Assembly: GCF_002266465.3 (NCBI RefSeq)
Contig: NZ_CP029427.2
Span: 4,342,501 to 4,406,500 of the forward strand
Length of the DNA: 64,000 nt
From: Bradyrhizobium symbiodeficiens
GTDB taxonomy: Bacteria > Pseudomonadota > Alphaproteobacteria > Rhizobiales > Xanthobacteraceae
Direction of reading: 5' to 3'
The first letter of the stretch is position 1, and every line of letters starts with the position of its first letter. Below are positions 8,707-17,685 of the stretch, piece after piece. The position numbers and the translations under genes were made by a program. The notes under the pieces are model-generated. The model was not told the DNA's origin and searched no databases. It worked only from the letters and a program-made list of their open reading frames with translations.

Positions 8707-8907
8707 TTAATTTTTGACCGGGACCAGGCTTGCGCCGCTGATGGCGCGGTCAAGGGCGTCAATCAGCGCCTGAAATTCGACGAACTTGTTGCGCGCCCGC
8801 TCGGCCGTGTCACGCTCGAAAGGCGCCGCCAGCACTTTCGCGTGCGCGTCCCTGTCCTCGATCATGCGATCACGGGCCTTCTTCAGTATCTCAAGTTGCT
8901 CGCTCAT
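8707..8907 (-). CDS. Small hypothetical protein, helical
   Basis: 66 residues, charged and predicted almost wholly helical (ILKKARDRMIEDRDAHAKVL...RARNKFVEFQALIDALDRAI). No known domain recognised. GGAGACTCC-type sequence precedes the ATG. Similar short proteins of unknown function are common in Bradyrhizobium. It is one of several small genes in this part of the window. Confidence 0.6.
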   Translation of the reverse strand: MSEQLEILKKARDRMIEDRDAHAKVLAAPFERDTAERARNKFVEFQALIDALDRAISGASLVPVKN

Positions 8908-8949
8908 GGAGTCTCCTCTGCGCAGATCTGTTCGATCCCGACCAAGCTC

Positions 8950-9189
8950 TCAGTCGAAGCCCGGCGGCAGCTCGCCCTTCCGGAAGAACACCACGGGTTC
9001 ATCGTCATAGTCCCCCATTTCCGGATCGCCGCTGGACGAGAACCCAACCACGCCGAGCCTGCTCAAGGCCAGCCTCTCCGCGGTTCGCAGAGCGCCACTT
9101 TCCGATTTGCAGACGATCGGTGCGTCGGCCTTCAGATTTCCACCCTTGCCGGCGTTGAATGCCTGCACCACGTAGGTTGTTGCTCGCAT
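8950..9189 (-). CDS. Small hypothetical protein
   Basis: 79 residues beginning MRATTYVVQAFNAGKGG and rich in acidic residues at the end (GDYDDEPVVFFRKGELPPGFD). A GTG directly before the ATG (9192) is an alternative start; AAAGGAGG ends four bases before the GTG and seven before the ATG, so the ATG at 9189 is preferred. The sequence suggests a small alpha/beta protein with no recognised domain. Confidence 0.6.
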   Translation of the reverse strand: MRATTYVVQAFNAGKGGNLKADAPIVCKSESGALRTAERLALSRLGVVGFSSSGDPEMGDYDDEPVVFFRKGELPPGFD

Positions 9190-9249
9190 CACGAAGCCTC
9201 CTTTGCCGATTGATGGATCCAGGTAACGTCAACGACTGCGAAGCCGCGC

Positions 9250-10548
9250 TCAGCGCCGCATCGCATCCATGAGCGCCGCAATTTTGATCGTCGCGAAACT
9301 GGAGAAGGTGTCGGACACGGCATATGGCAGGATGATCTGGTCATTGTGCCTCATCGCACCGCAGGTGTAGACGACGTTGGGGACATACCCTTCGCGCTCG
9401 GACGGCTCAGGCCGCAACAGCGGCTCGCTCGAACGCGCCAGCACCTTCGATGGGTCACGCTTGTCGAGCAGCGCCGCTCCGATCGAGTATTTGCGGACCG
9501 GCCCGACCCCGTGCGTCAGCAGCAACCAGCCCTCGTCGAGTTCGATCGGCGACCCACAATTGCCGATCTGCACGAACTCCCATGGAAATTGGGGTTTCAG
9601 AAGGAGCTGGCCGCTTTCCCACGTGTAGAGGTCATCCGAATAGATCAGATACAGGTTCTCATTGTCTTGTCGCGCGATCATGGCATAGCGGCCGCCGATC
9701 TTGCGCGGGAACAACGCCATCCCCTTGTTGTGTGCCGCAGCGCCCCGCAAAGGCGTCAGTCGAAACGACATGAAATCGCTGGTCTCGATCAACTCGGATC
9801 GAATCGCCCGACCGCTGTAAGCCGTGTAGGTCGCGTAGTACGCTTCCCGATCGCCGTCGTTGAATTTGACAAACCGCACATCCTCGATGCCGTTCGATTG
9901 GGATTCGGTCACGGGAAAGATGACTCGCTCGCTGAGGTCTTGCTCGGGCCTGAACGTCAATTCCACGGACTCGCCGTCCGGGCCGGATATGCGACGGTTG
10001 ATCCGGGGAACCGAGGCAAGGCGCACCGTCGGATCGACGGCCAGGCTTCCGTCGACCGCAATCGTTCCGGTTCGAAACGTCAGCGACGATACGTGGCCTT
10101 CGCCGATGGCACGGAGACTCATGATGAAGCGTACCGCCCCGTGCGGCGTCCCCGTTTGGTCGGGGTGTGGCACGATGCTGGGGTTGAACAAGGCAGACGC
10201 CTCGAACGAATACTCGCTGAGAAAATAGGCGCCGACCAGCTGGCGCTGGGTCTTTGAGAATGCGCCATGCTTCATGAAAGCATCTTCCATCTCGTCGGCG
10301 CGGGCCTCGAAGCTCTCCAGGAGGTTACGATGTCGCCCCTGGAAATTGTCCAGGACGTCCGCCAGCTGCGCTGCGACGGCTTCCGAACTAAGCGCCAGAA
10401 CCCGGTCGACGATATGGTTTGCGCGCATCTTGTCGGTCGGATTCAAGTCGCGGGGTTCGGTTGCCGGCTTGAACGGCCGCACGATGACCCGCGCTGGATC
10501 GGGCCGCAGGTGGAGCGCCTGCCGGTTTAGGAAAGAAGCGTATGGCAC
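9250..10548 (-). CDS. Glycoside hydrolase family 130 protein
   Basis: 432 residues with the five-bladed propeller pattern of GH130: ALFNPSIVPHPD near residue 140, SEYSFEASALFNPS before it, and GNCGSPIELDEGWLLLTHGVGPVRKYSIGAALLD around residues 335-370. GH130 enzymes are mostly phosphorylases (some hydrolases) acting on beta-mannosides, including beta-1,2-mannooligosaccharides. The first 110 residues are a helical extension. It is the last gene of the manA-GT4-GH130 unit, 35 bases after the GT4 gene. Substrate and the phosphorylase/hydrolase choice are not determined. Confidence 0.8.
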   Translation of the reverse strand: MPYASFLNRQALHLRPDPARVIVRPFKPATEPRDLNPTDKMRANHIVDRVLALSSEAVAAQLADVLDNFQGRHRNLLESFEARADEMEDAFMKHGAFSKTQRQLVGAYFLSEYSFEASALFNPSIVPHPDQTGTPHGAVRFIMSLRAIGEGHVSSLTFRTGTIAVDGSLAVDPTVRLASVPRINRRISGPDGESVELTFRPEQDLSERVIFPVTESQSNGIEDVRFVKFNDGDREAYYATYTAYSGRAIRSELIETSDFMSFRLTPLRGAAAHNKGMALFPRKIGGRYAMIARQDNENLYLIYSDDLYTWESGQLLLKPQFPWEFVQIGNCGSPIELDEGWLLLTHGVGPVRKYSIGAALLDKRDPSKVLARSSEPLLRPEPSEREGYVPNVVYTCGAMRHNDQIILPYAVSDTFSSFATIKIAALMDAMRR

Positions 10549-10583
10549 GGGTGTCCTCGGCTAGCTGCATGGGAGGGGGAAAT

Positions 10584-12868
10584 TCAGGCGCCCACGGCAC
10601 GCAAGGGTGCGGGCTTTGTCATCAGGCTCTGGGCACGCGCGAGCTGACGCATCTCGGCAAGGCCGAGGAGATAGCAAACGACCGACTCGCCGCCGCGGTT
10701 TTCGTTCGCCCGATCGGGGTGCAATCCATCACGGCAACTGCCGGTGATCGGATCAGCCAGCGCCACCGAGAGGTCGTTCCTGCCAAGAAACCAGGCGAAG
10801 GCCCGCATGGCCATGGCTTTCCATTCGGCATCGCCTTCGCCACGCCACGCGGCCAGACACGCGGCAATCGTCGCCGTCGCCTCCACCGGCTGCTGATCGA
10901 AGGCACGGGGGGGCTGCCGCTGCTCTCCGAAGCCAGCGGTACCGACCGGCCGGAAATAGCCCGCCGCGGACGTTTGCTGCGTCATGAGCCAGCGCAGAGA
11001 CCTCAATCCGGCATCGAGATATCGAGGCATCTGTGTCGCCATACCCGTGAGGATCAGGGCCTGCGGCAATCGCGCGTTCTCGTAGGCCAGCCCTTCCTCG
11101 AACCATATCCAATCCGGCGTCTCGACCGACGTCAGGCAGGACATCAACCTGTCGGCCAGGGAATGCCGGACTTCCCTGGCGTGAACATCGTCTGGGGCTA
11201 CGGCGCAGTAAGCGTCCAGACCCAGCAGCATGAACGCCCACGCACGGGGCGAGCGGAAGCTCTCCGCGATCGACAATGCCTGGGCGAACAAGGCAGCAGC
11301 CCATAGGCGCCGGGCCGGGCTCGCGTCTCTGCGCGCGGCCTCACCCAACGCCCATAGCGTCCGTCCGTGACTGTCTTCGGAGCCCCTGTCCTCGAGCCAG
11401 GTTCGATCGAAGCCCATGAAGTTGCGAAACTGCCTGGTGTCGGGATTCCAGGCATGCTGTACGAAGGCTGCAAATCGGGTCGTCAGGACATCCGGCAGCG
11501 GCCGTTCGCCCGGACCATTGAGAGCGCAGGCTAGGAGCAACGCTCGCGCGTTGTCATCGACGCAATAGCCGTGCGCGCGATCAGGCACCGAATGTACCGC
11601 ATGTTGGAACAGGCCGACATCGTCGCACATCGATAGAAAGTAGCCGATCTGCATATCGGGCGGCGCCGGACTACGTAGTTCCGGCGCGCCCACGTCGGAG
11701 CGCACGAAGACCTTCAACCTATGTCCCTGCCGTGCAGTCTCGAAGACGGCCGCGTAGCGCTCAGCCACCCGCTCCCAGGTCATCATCCGGCTCGCCGCAT
11801 AGGCACGCCGAGACATCGCCTGCCGGCGGGCGGCGTCGGTCAGCAGGTTGGCGATCTCGCTGCCGATCGCTGCAGCGTCGCCGAACGGCACCAGAACTCC
11901 ACACTCGTCGGCAAGCAGCTCGCGTGCGTGCCAATATGGCGTCGAGACAACCGGCTTCCCCATTCCAAAACTGTAGGCCAGGGTGCCCGACGTCATCTGG
12001 GCCTCGTTGAGATAAGGCGTGACATAGACGTCGCACATCGAGATGAATTCGAGCAGCGTCGCCAAATCGGCGAACCGGTCGAGGAACACGACGTGATCGT
12101 CTATTCCGAGTTCACGGACCCGCGCCATCAGGCCTTCGCGATAGGCTTCGCCCTCGTTCCGAACCAGGTTGGGGTGCGTCGCGCCGAGCACGACGTACAC
12201 CGCGTTCTCGCAGCGCCTCAGAATCGAAGGCATCGCGTCGATCATCACGTCGATGCCTTTGTTGGGCGAAAGCAGGCCGAATGTCAGGATCACCGATTTT
12301 TGCTCGAATCCGAGCCTGGCCTTCGCGGCATCGGGCTCGGCGAAGGCGACATCGGGAATGCCGTGGGGGATGACCTCGATCTTGTCGTCGGGCACCAGAT
12401 AGACATCGTGCAGCAACTCGCGGCCCTTGTGGGCCATCACCACGACCTTCGACGACGCATCGACGATGCGCTCCATCACCGTCCGTTGGGCGGGTGACGG
12501 TTTGGCCAGCACCGTATGGAACGTCGTCACCACCGGCATGGCAAGGCGAGACAGCAGCACCAGGATGTGTGCCCCGGCTTCACCGCCGAAAATGCCAAAC
12601 TCGTGCTGCAGGCAGACGGTGTCGAACTGACCGGCATTGAGGAAATCGCGGCACGCATGTAGTCTTCGATATTGTTATCCCTGATCTGGAAAGCGACCGC
12701 CGGAGGATAATCATAGGTCTGGCCGCGATCGGTCATCGCCACGATGCAAGCCTCCAGGTCCGGGCGCGCAATCGATATCGCGTTCTTCAGGTCGGTCGTA
12801 TAGGTCGCAATTCCGCACCGGCGAGGCAACGAGTTGCCGATGACGGCGATACGGCGGAGCGGCGTCAT
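10584..12868 (-). pseudogene. GT4 glycosyltransferase fused to helical glycosidase-like domain, frameshifted
   Basis: Restored length is 761 residues. Residues 1 to about 72 (RRIAVIGNSLPRRCGIATYTTD...) lie in one frame; the rest (FGIFGGEAGAHILVLLSRLA onward, to 10584) lies in another. Adding one base near 12648 (GCGGAT read as GCGAT) restores a continuous frame. The N-terminal half is a GT4 transferase with the nucleotide-sugar segment FGLLSPNKGIDVMIDAMP and the acceptor-side SFGMGKPVVSTPYWHARELL. The C-terminal 370 residues look like an alpha/alpha toroid (CVDDNARALLLA, SEDSHGRTLWALGEA, FDQQPVEATATIA, DGLHPDRANENRGGES). The start overlaps the manA stop (ATGA). Real pseudogene or sequencing indel is undecided. 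Confidence 0.75.
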
Positions 12869-13783
12869 GTCAGCACCTCGATGATTTCACTGCCGGAGAG
12901 AGCGTCGGTGGGTTGTGTCATGCGTTCGCTGCGATCTTGCAGCAAGGATGCAACTGGATCCGGTCCCGGATAGGCGATCAGGATGCTCATCCCGCTTGAG
13001 CCAACGTCGATGCCGGCACTATCGGATTCCATGAAGATTGCGTCCCCGACCGTTGCCTTTGCCCGTCCGATGCGTCCCTCCCCCTCGATCACGAGAATCC
13101 AGGCTTCCCGATCGGTCTGGAGTCCCCAGAGCGAATTCGCCGAAGGTCGATCCGCTCGAACACGAAATACGAACTCGCGACGAGAACCAGTCGCGCATCG
13201 GTGAGGCGTCTCGGAGGCGGTTGTGTCGGAGGTGGCCCCGCTTCGGAGGCAGCCACGACGCTGTCCTCGTGCAATTCGCGATGCCGGCCGAAATCGAACA
13301 AGCGGAATGTCGCGTCGCTGCGCTGCTGGATTTCGGCGAGCACGATATCGGCGCCGATGGCGTGGATCGTACCGCCGGGAACGAAGATGACGTCGCCTTG
13401 CGCCACAGGACGCCATTGCACGAGATCCGCAATCGAGCCGTCCCCGATCGCTTCGCGTAACTCTTGCGGCGTGAGATGCCGATTCAATCCCAACGCAATC
13501 CGCGCGCCCGGCAGCGCCGAAAGGATGTACCACGCTTCAGTTTTCCCGTTCGGCAAGCCGATGGAGCGCGCGAATGCATCATTCGGATGAACCTGGATCG
13601 ACAAGGGCTCGCTGGTGAACAGCAGCTTGAGTAGGAGTGCCGGGTTGGGCGCGCTCTTGTCCGTCCGCTCGAGCCACAACTCTCCGACCGGATCAGTCGA
13701 AGCGTCGATGCTGCTCCAGGGTCGCAGATCGAGGCGGCCCAGGGTTTGCGAGCGATCTCTACCGAGGCATGCTCGATGGTCAT
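12865..13783 (-). pseudogene. manA: Class I mannose-6-phosphate isomerase, two frameshifts
   Basis: The cupin enzyme that interconverts mannose-6-P and fructose-6-P. Three pieces in two frames: TIEHASVEIARKPW from the ATG at 13783; then the core with zinc-site segments LSIQVHPND and GKTEAWYIL and VPGGTIHAIG; then NSLWGLQTDREAWILVIEGEG to the end. One missing G in TGGGGC near 13735 and one missing base near 13147 explain both breaks; two added bases give a 306-residue frame. GGAGGATCTGCC precedes another ATG at 13803 in a third frame, so the true start could be there if a further base is missing. It overlaps the GT4 gene by four bases and supplies mannose phosphate to that pathway. Confidence 0.75.
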
Positions 13784-13879
13784 CTGTTGTCCGACTCAAG
13801 CATGGCAGATCCTCCTGTTCATGGCGCCTGTTCGCGCCATCGGCCGTCTGCCAAGCCCGCGCCGCTCGGTTAACAGACC

Positions 13880-14128
13880 TCAACAACCGCGGCAGATGTT
13901 CTTCAGCTTCGCCGCGGTTCGAGCCTCTTCTGCAACGAACGGGTCCTTGTAAGGAGGCCGAGATGGGTCGTTCTCCACGGCACTGGGCTTCTTCAATGCC
14001 GGAGGAAACGCGGCGTCGTAACAGGCGAGCCGTCCGCTCGAGCTTTCGATTGCGCGACAATCGGATTCAGCGGCGAGCGCGCCTTGCGCGAACGTGCCGA
14101 GCGCCAATGCGACCAGGAGGGTTCTCAT
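13880..14128 (-). CDS. Small secreted protein of unknown function
   Basis: 82 residues with a signal peptide (MRTLLVALALGTFAQGALA, cleavage after ALA) and a mature domain with cysteines in DCRAIESSSGRLACYDAAFP and at the end (NICRGC). The CxxI...RLxCYD pattern recurs in many proteobacterial periplasmic proteins; no function is established. Its ATG overlaps the stop of the gene at 14125-14322, so three small genes form a coupled unit. Confidence 0.65.
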   Translation of the reverse strand: MRTLLVALALGTFAQGALAAESDCRAIESSSGRLACYDAAFPPALKKPSAVENDPSRPPYKDPFVAEEARTAAKLKNICRGC

Positions 14129-14322
14129 GTCTCGAACCCATCGAACTCGTCAGATAGCAGCAGCCGGCCTTGTGGTGTGCATATCCGCACATCGAGATAG
14201 CCTTCCTGCAAAAGTTCCCGCGCCTTCTTCAGGGCAGCACTGGTTGTGTCACGGCTCAAGCTCACATAGCCGCTTTGATCGCGACCGCTAACCAGATATT
14301 GCAGTTGCGGCGTCCTATCCAT
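14125..14322 (-). CDS. Small hypothetical protein
   Basis: 65 residues (LQYLVSGRDQSGYVSLSRD...LQEGYLDVRICTPQGRLLLSDEF), probably a small alpha/beta fold, cytoplasmic. No domain recognised. It is the middle gene of three overlapping small genes: its start lies inside the upstream 32-residue gene, and its stop overlaps the next start by four bases. Confidence 0.65.
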   Translation of the reverse strand: MDRTPQLQYLVSGRDQSGYVSLSRDTTSAALKKARELLQEGYLDVRICTPQGRLLLSDEFDGFET

Positions 14323-14413
14323 GCAGGAGAGCCGCCGCCGCCATCGCGAGCAGGAGAAATAGCGGCACCATCACCGGCGGCACGATCCAATCGGCCAAGC
14401 GAAATCGAGGCAT
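14315..14413 (-). CDS. 32-residue single-span membrane microprotein
   Basis: Begins MPRFRLADWIVPPVMV and continues into PLFLLLAMAAAALLHG: a short basic head followed by one hydrophobic helix of about 20 residues. GAGGAGG lies seven bases before the ATG, an excellent ribosome binding site. The reading frame overlaps the start of the next gene by eight bases, implying translational coupling. Orientation would be N-in by the positive-inside rule. Function unknown. Confidence 0.6.
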   Translation of the reverse strand: MPRFRLADWIVPPVMVPLFLLLAMAAAALLHG

Positions 14414-14769
14414 GCACCCTCCTCCTCAGTCGGCGGGAGCGCTCGTGACCCTCAGTCACCGATGGAAGCCGTGGGAAGGGCGGTGATGCAGTTACCCTAC
14501 GCTTTGGTTCTGCGAATAGCGAGCTTTTAAAGTGCCGTACGACGTCAGCGAGCCCCCGATGTCGGCGTAACGGGCCATTCATTGGAGGTCCAGAGTTGCG
14601 CCGCCTGCCCGCCTCGTTTACGTCATGCCACGTTTCGTCGGTCTGGGCGGTACTTCGTCAGACCTGTCGCGATGTTCAAACACGGTGGCAGGAACTCGGA
14701 GCCGCCAATTCGCACATATGCGTCACGCCCGCGCAACGGGGGCGGCGCTTTCAACCTGGGCCTGCCGTG
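14414..14769. other. Intergenic region without recognised gene
   Basis: Divergent spacer between the small-gene unit (minus) and the HAD gene (plus). It holds a small dyad (GTGAC and GTCAC separated by five bases, 14446-14460), just upstream of the microprotein ribosome binding site, and presumably both promoters. No coding character seen. Confidence 0.4.
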
Positions 14770-15408
14770 ATGGTTACAATCTTCTTTGATCTCGACGGCA
14801 CGCTCACCAACCCGAAGCCGGGGATCACGCGCTCGATCCAGTACGCGCTGGAGCGGCTGGACGTCGCGGTGCCGAGCGAGGACGAGCTGACCTGGTGCAT
14901 CGGGCCGCCGCTGCACGCCAGCCTCAAGAAACTCACAGGAACCGACGAACTCGCCGACCGCGCGCTACTGCTCTATCGCGAGCGCTTTTCCGATATCGGC
15001 CTGTTCGAGAACGAGGCCTATGCCGGCATCGTGGACACGCTGACGACACTCGCCGCGACGACGCCGCGCATGTTCGTCGCCACCAGCAAGCCGGCGGTCT
15101 ACGCCACCCGCATCGTCGATCATTTCGGCCTGAAACCCTATTTCGAGCGTGTGTTCGGCTCCGAGCTCGACGGCACACGCGTCGACAAGCGCGACCTGCT
15201 GCGCTACGCGCTCGACGAAGCAAAGGTCGATGCCGGCAGCGCGATCATGATCGGCGACCGCAGCCACGACGTGGTCGGCGCCCGCACCAACGGCATGACC
15301 GCGATCGGCGTGCTCTATGGTTATGGCAGCGAGGCCGAGCTCAGGGACGCCGGCGCGCATCACATCTGCGCCGCGCATCCCGAGCTGCTCGGCCATTGCG
15401 TGGCCTAA
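14770..15408 (+). CDS. HAD family hydrolase, phosphoglycolate phosphatase-like
   Basis: 212 residues with all HAD motifs: motif I FFDLDGTLTN (D7 and D9), motif II VATSKP, motif III lysine in RVDKRDLL, and motif IV IMIGDRSHDVVGA. The cap is the small C1 helical type (GITRSIQYALERLDV). Members dephosphorylate phosphoglycolate or nucleotide monophosphates; the substrate is unknown. The frame is open 58 codons upstream, but homology begins at MVTIFFDLDGT; a GTG immediately precedes the chosen ATG. The stop overlaps the end of the convergent aldoxime dehydratase gene. Confidence 0.85.
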   Translation: MVTIFFDLDGTLTNPKPGITRSIQYALERLDVAVPSEDELTWCIGPPLHASLKKLTGTDELADRALLLYRERFSDIGLFENEAYAGIVDTLTTLAATTPRMFVATSKPAVYATRIVDHFGLKPYFERVFGSELDGTRVDKRDLLRYALDEAKVDAGSAIMIGDRSHDVVGARTNGMTAIGVLYGYGSEAELRDAGAHHICAAHPELLGHCVA

Positions 15409-16445
15409 GCGGCGACCGTCTCGACCGCGGCCAGCATGCCCGTCTTCGGGTGACAATCCCGGTATTCGAAGAACTGCTCGTCCGCGGCTGCCACCGTGAC
15501 CTCGTGATAGAGCCGCAGCCTGGCTGACGGCCCGAGCGTCGACAGGTATTTCATCGCGGCACCAAAAATCCTGACATGGGTCGGATGCGATTCCGCCCAG
15601 CGTTCCAGCGCCGCCAGGCTCTTCCACCAGCTCTGGCCATAGGATTTTTCGCTCACGCTGCCATCGGCCTGAAGCACCTGCATGTAGCGGTTGGCATAGC
15701 AGCCGATCGCAAGCCCGTCGTCGCGCAGGAAATCCATGCCCTCGCGCAGCACCGGCTCGACCTCGTCGAGATAGAGCTTTCGTTCCGACGCCTCGGTATC
15801 GCTCCAATCCTGTCCGGATCGGATCAGGCAGAGATTGTCATGCGCCGCCACCCGCAGCCGCGCACCGTCGCGGATCAGCTCCGGCCTACCGCCGGGCGCC
15901 ATCGCGTCGGTTTGCGACAGCGGAATACGGTCGCGCATGCCGCCCCAATAAGCGTGCTCCTGCACCTCCCCGCTCATGCCGGCGGCGATGGCGGCGACAC
16001 CCTCGGTCCGGTCGGGCGAGGAGAACAGCGTCTCGTGCCGCGCCACAACGGGACGCAGCACCTCGATGAAGGTGCCGACGCCGTCGCGCTGCCGTCCGGT
16101 CCATGCCGCGCGTTCCGGTTCGAACCAGGCGTCGAAGCGTGCGGTGTCGTCCCAATAGGCGACCGAGACGATGGTCTCATGGCCGGCCTGGTCGACATAG
16201 CGCGCGCGATCCCAATGCAAAGGCCCGCTCTCCGCCGAGAAGCGCTTCGCGATCTCGAGCAGCGCCTCCGTTGCGGCCGCCGGCGCAGTGCCGCGATACT
16301 GCACGCCGAAGTAAGCCATCACGACGCGGCTCACGGCCGGTTTGTAGCGCGCCACGAAAGACGGATATGGCGGCTGGTAATCATCCGGCACGCGCTTGTG
16401 GCGCGAGCGCTCAGTCTCGAGATGCTGAGGAATTGCAGATTCCAT
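15405..16445 (-). CDS. Aldoxime dehydratase, haem-containing (OxdB family)
   Basis: 346 residues of the phenylacetaldoxime dehydratase family, haem b enzymes that remove water from an aldoxime to give a nitrile. Segments typical of the family include SFVARYKPAVSRVVMAYFGVQYRG, HETIVSVAYWDD, EHAYWGGMRDRIPLS and the C-terminal ESHPTHVRIFGAAMKYL with RLYHEVTVAA. Two candidate haem-pocket histidines, H290 (THVRIF) and H314 (YHEV), are 24 residues apart. It lies 28 bases downstream of a nitrilase gene in the same direction, giving an aldoxime-nitrile-acid pathway. Natural substrates might be phenylacetaldoxime or indole-3-acetaldoxime (inference). Confidence 0.88.
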   Translation of the reverse strand: MESAIPQHLETERSRHKRVPDDYQPPYPSFVARYKPAVSRVVMAYFGVQYRGTAPAAATEALLEIAKRFSAESGPLHWDRARYVDQAGHETIVSVAYWDDTARFDAWFEPERAAWTGRQRDGVGTFIEVLRPVVARHETLFSSPDRTEGVAAIAAGMSGEVQEHAYWGGMRDRIPLSQTDAMAPGGRPELIRDGARLRVAAHDNLCLIRSGQDWSDTEASERKLYLDEVEPVLREGMDFLRDDGLAIGCYANRYMQVLQADGSVSEKSYGQSWWKSLAALERWAESHPTHVRIFGAAMKYLSTLGPSARLRLYHEVTVAAADEQFFEYRDCHPKTGMLAAVETVAA

Positions 16446-16473
16446 GATCGTACCCTCCCCTCGATCCCGTTGA

Positions 16474-17490
16474 TCAGCTCGCCGCCGCGGCAATGTCCGT
16501 GGGCTCGACGGTATCCACCGGCAATGCGAACTGCTCGACGCGTTGGTACCGCTTCTTGTTGAGCAGCAGCCGCGTCACGTCGGGGCGCGAATAATGACCG
16601 GCCGGATCCGCCGCGTTCTTGGCGACGCCGATGGCACCGAGATCGATCTCGGCGATCAATAGCCCCTCCTGATCCGGCGCCAGCTTGTCGCCGATCTGGC
16701 TGCCGTCGGGCCCGTAGATCGCGGCAAAGCCGCCGCCGGCATGCAGCAGCGCGTGCTTGTCCGGCCGGTCGCAGAGTTCGTCGATCATGGCTTGCGACAC
16801 CGTCGCGCACGGCGCGAGCACGAAGCAGGAGCCCTCCACCGCATAGACGCGCGAGGCGGCGTTGTTGACCTCCGCGCCAAGCGCCGGCGCGAAGGGATCG
16901 TAGAGCGAGAAGCTCGGCCAGGCCGCGACATGCACCTGCTCGTTCTGGGCGTACATCGCGTATTTCGACAGCGGCTGAAGATGCTCCCAGCAGCACAGCG
17001 CGCCAATGCGGCCGATGTCCGGCCTCGCGTGCACGGCGAGATCGCTGCCGTCGCCCTCACCATAGACGGTGCGCTCGGCATGGGTCGGCCGCAGCTTGCG
17101 GCGCTTGGCGATGGTCTCGCCATCGGGCCCGATCAGCCATTGTGCCAGATAGAGGCTGCCGCCGTCGCGTTCGGACAGGCCGATCACGGCGGTGAGTTTT
17201 GCTTTCCGCACGGCATCGCGCAGCCGCTCGGCCTGCGGGCTGTCATAGGACAGCGAATTGTCGAAATAGCGCTGCACGAAGCCGCGCCCGATCGCCCAGG
17301 CCGGCGAGTCCATCCAGATATGCCAGGGGTAACCGGGGATGAAGGCCTCCGGAAAGGCGATCAGCCTGGCGCCCTTCTCGGCCGCTTCTTTGATCAGCGC
17401 GATCGATTTGTCGATGGAGGCGTCGAGATCGAGCCAGGCCGGCGCCGCCTGCACCACCGCCACCTTGTATTTCGGATGTTCGATGCCCAT
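16474..17490 (-). CDS. Nitrilase (carbon-nitrogen hydrolase)
   Basis: 338 residues with the complete nitrilase triad: E48 in FPEAFIPGYPWHIW, K132 in RRKLRPTHAE and C167 in CCWEH. It would hydrolyse nitriles to carboxylic acids plus ammonia in the cytoplasm. The ATG at 17490 is chosen because GGAGG sits six bases upstream; an ATG four codons earlier would overlap that site. It is upstream of the aldoxime dehydratase gene and divergent from the AraC regulator at 17686, whose promoter shares the 195-base spacer. Confidence 0.9.
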   Translation of the reverse strand: MGIEHPKYKVAVVQAAPAWLDLDASIDKSIALIKEAAEKGARLIAFPEAFIPGYPWHIWMDSPAWAIGRGFVQRYFDNSLSYDSPQAERLRDAVRKAKLTAVIGLSERDGGSLYLAQWLIGPDGETIAKRRKLRPTHAERTVYGEGDGSDLAVHARPDIGRIGALCCWEHLQPLSKYAMYAQNEQVHVAAWPSFSLYDPFAPALGAEVNNAASRVYAVEGSCFVLAPCATVSQAMIDELCDRPDKHALLHAGGGFAAIYGPDGSQIGDKLAPDQEGLLIAEIDLGAIGVAKNAADPAGHYSRPDVTRLLLNKKRYQRVEQFALPVDTVEPTDIAAAAS

Positions 17491-17685
17491 TGCCGCCTCC
17501 ATTGCCGGTTGATCGGAAGCCGTCTCCGATGCAGTCTATTGGGCCAAAGCGCGCGACCGGACGCTCGACCGCGGCGGAACAAAAACTCGACCGGCCAGGA
17601 TTTAGACCCGGTACGGGATTTGCCTCCGGTCTTGCCGGATCCGCCCACGGGCGGTTTGCTGGATGGGAAAAGGGAGGCTCGCCAG

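Noticed and set aside
16741..17685. A 633-codon form of the AraC regulator starting at 16741
   Set aside because: The first 315 codons are antisense to the nitrilase gene; the real start with AGGGAGG is at 17686.
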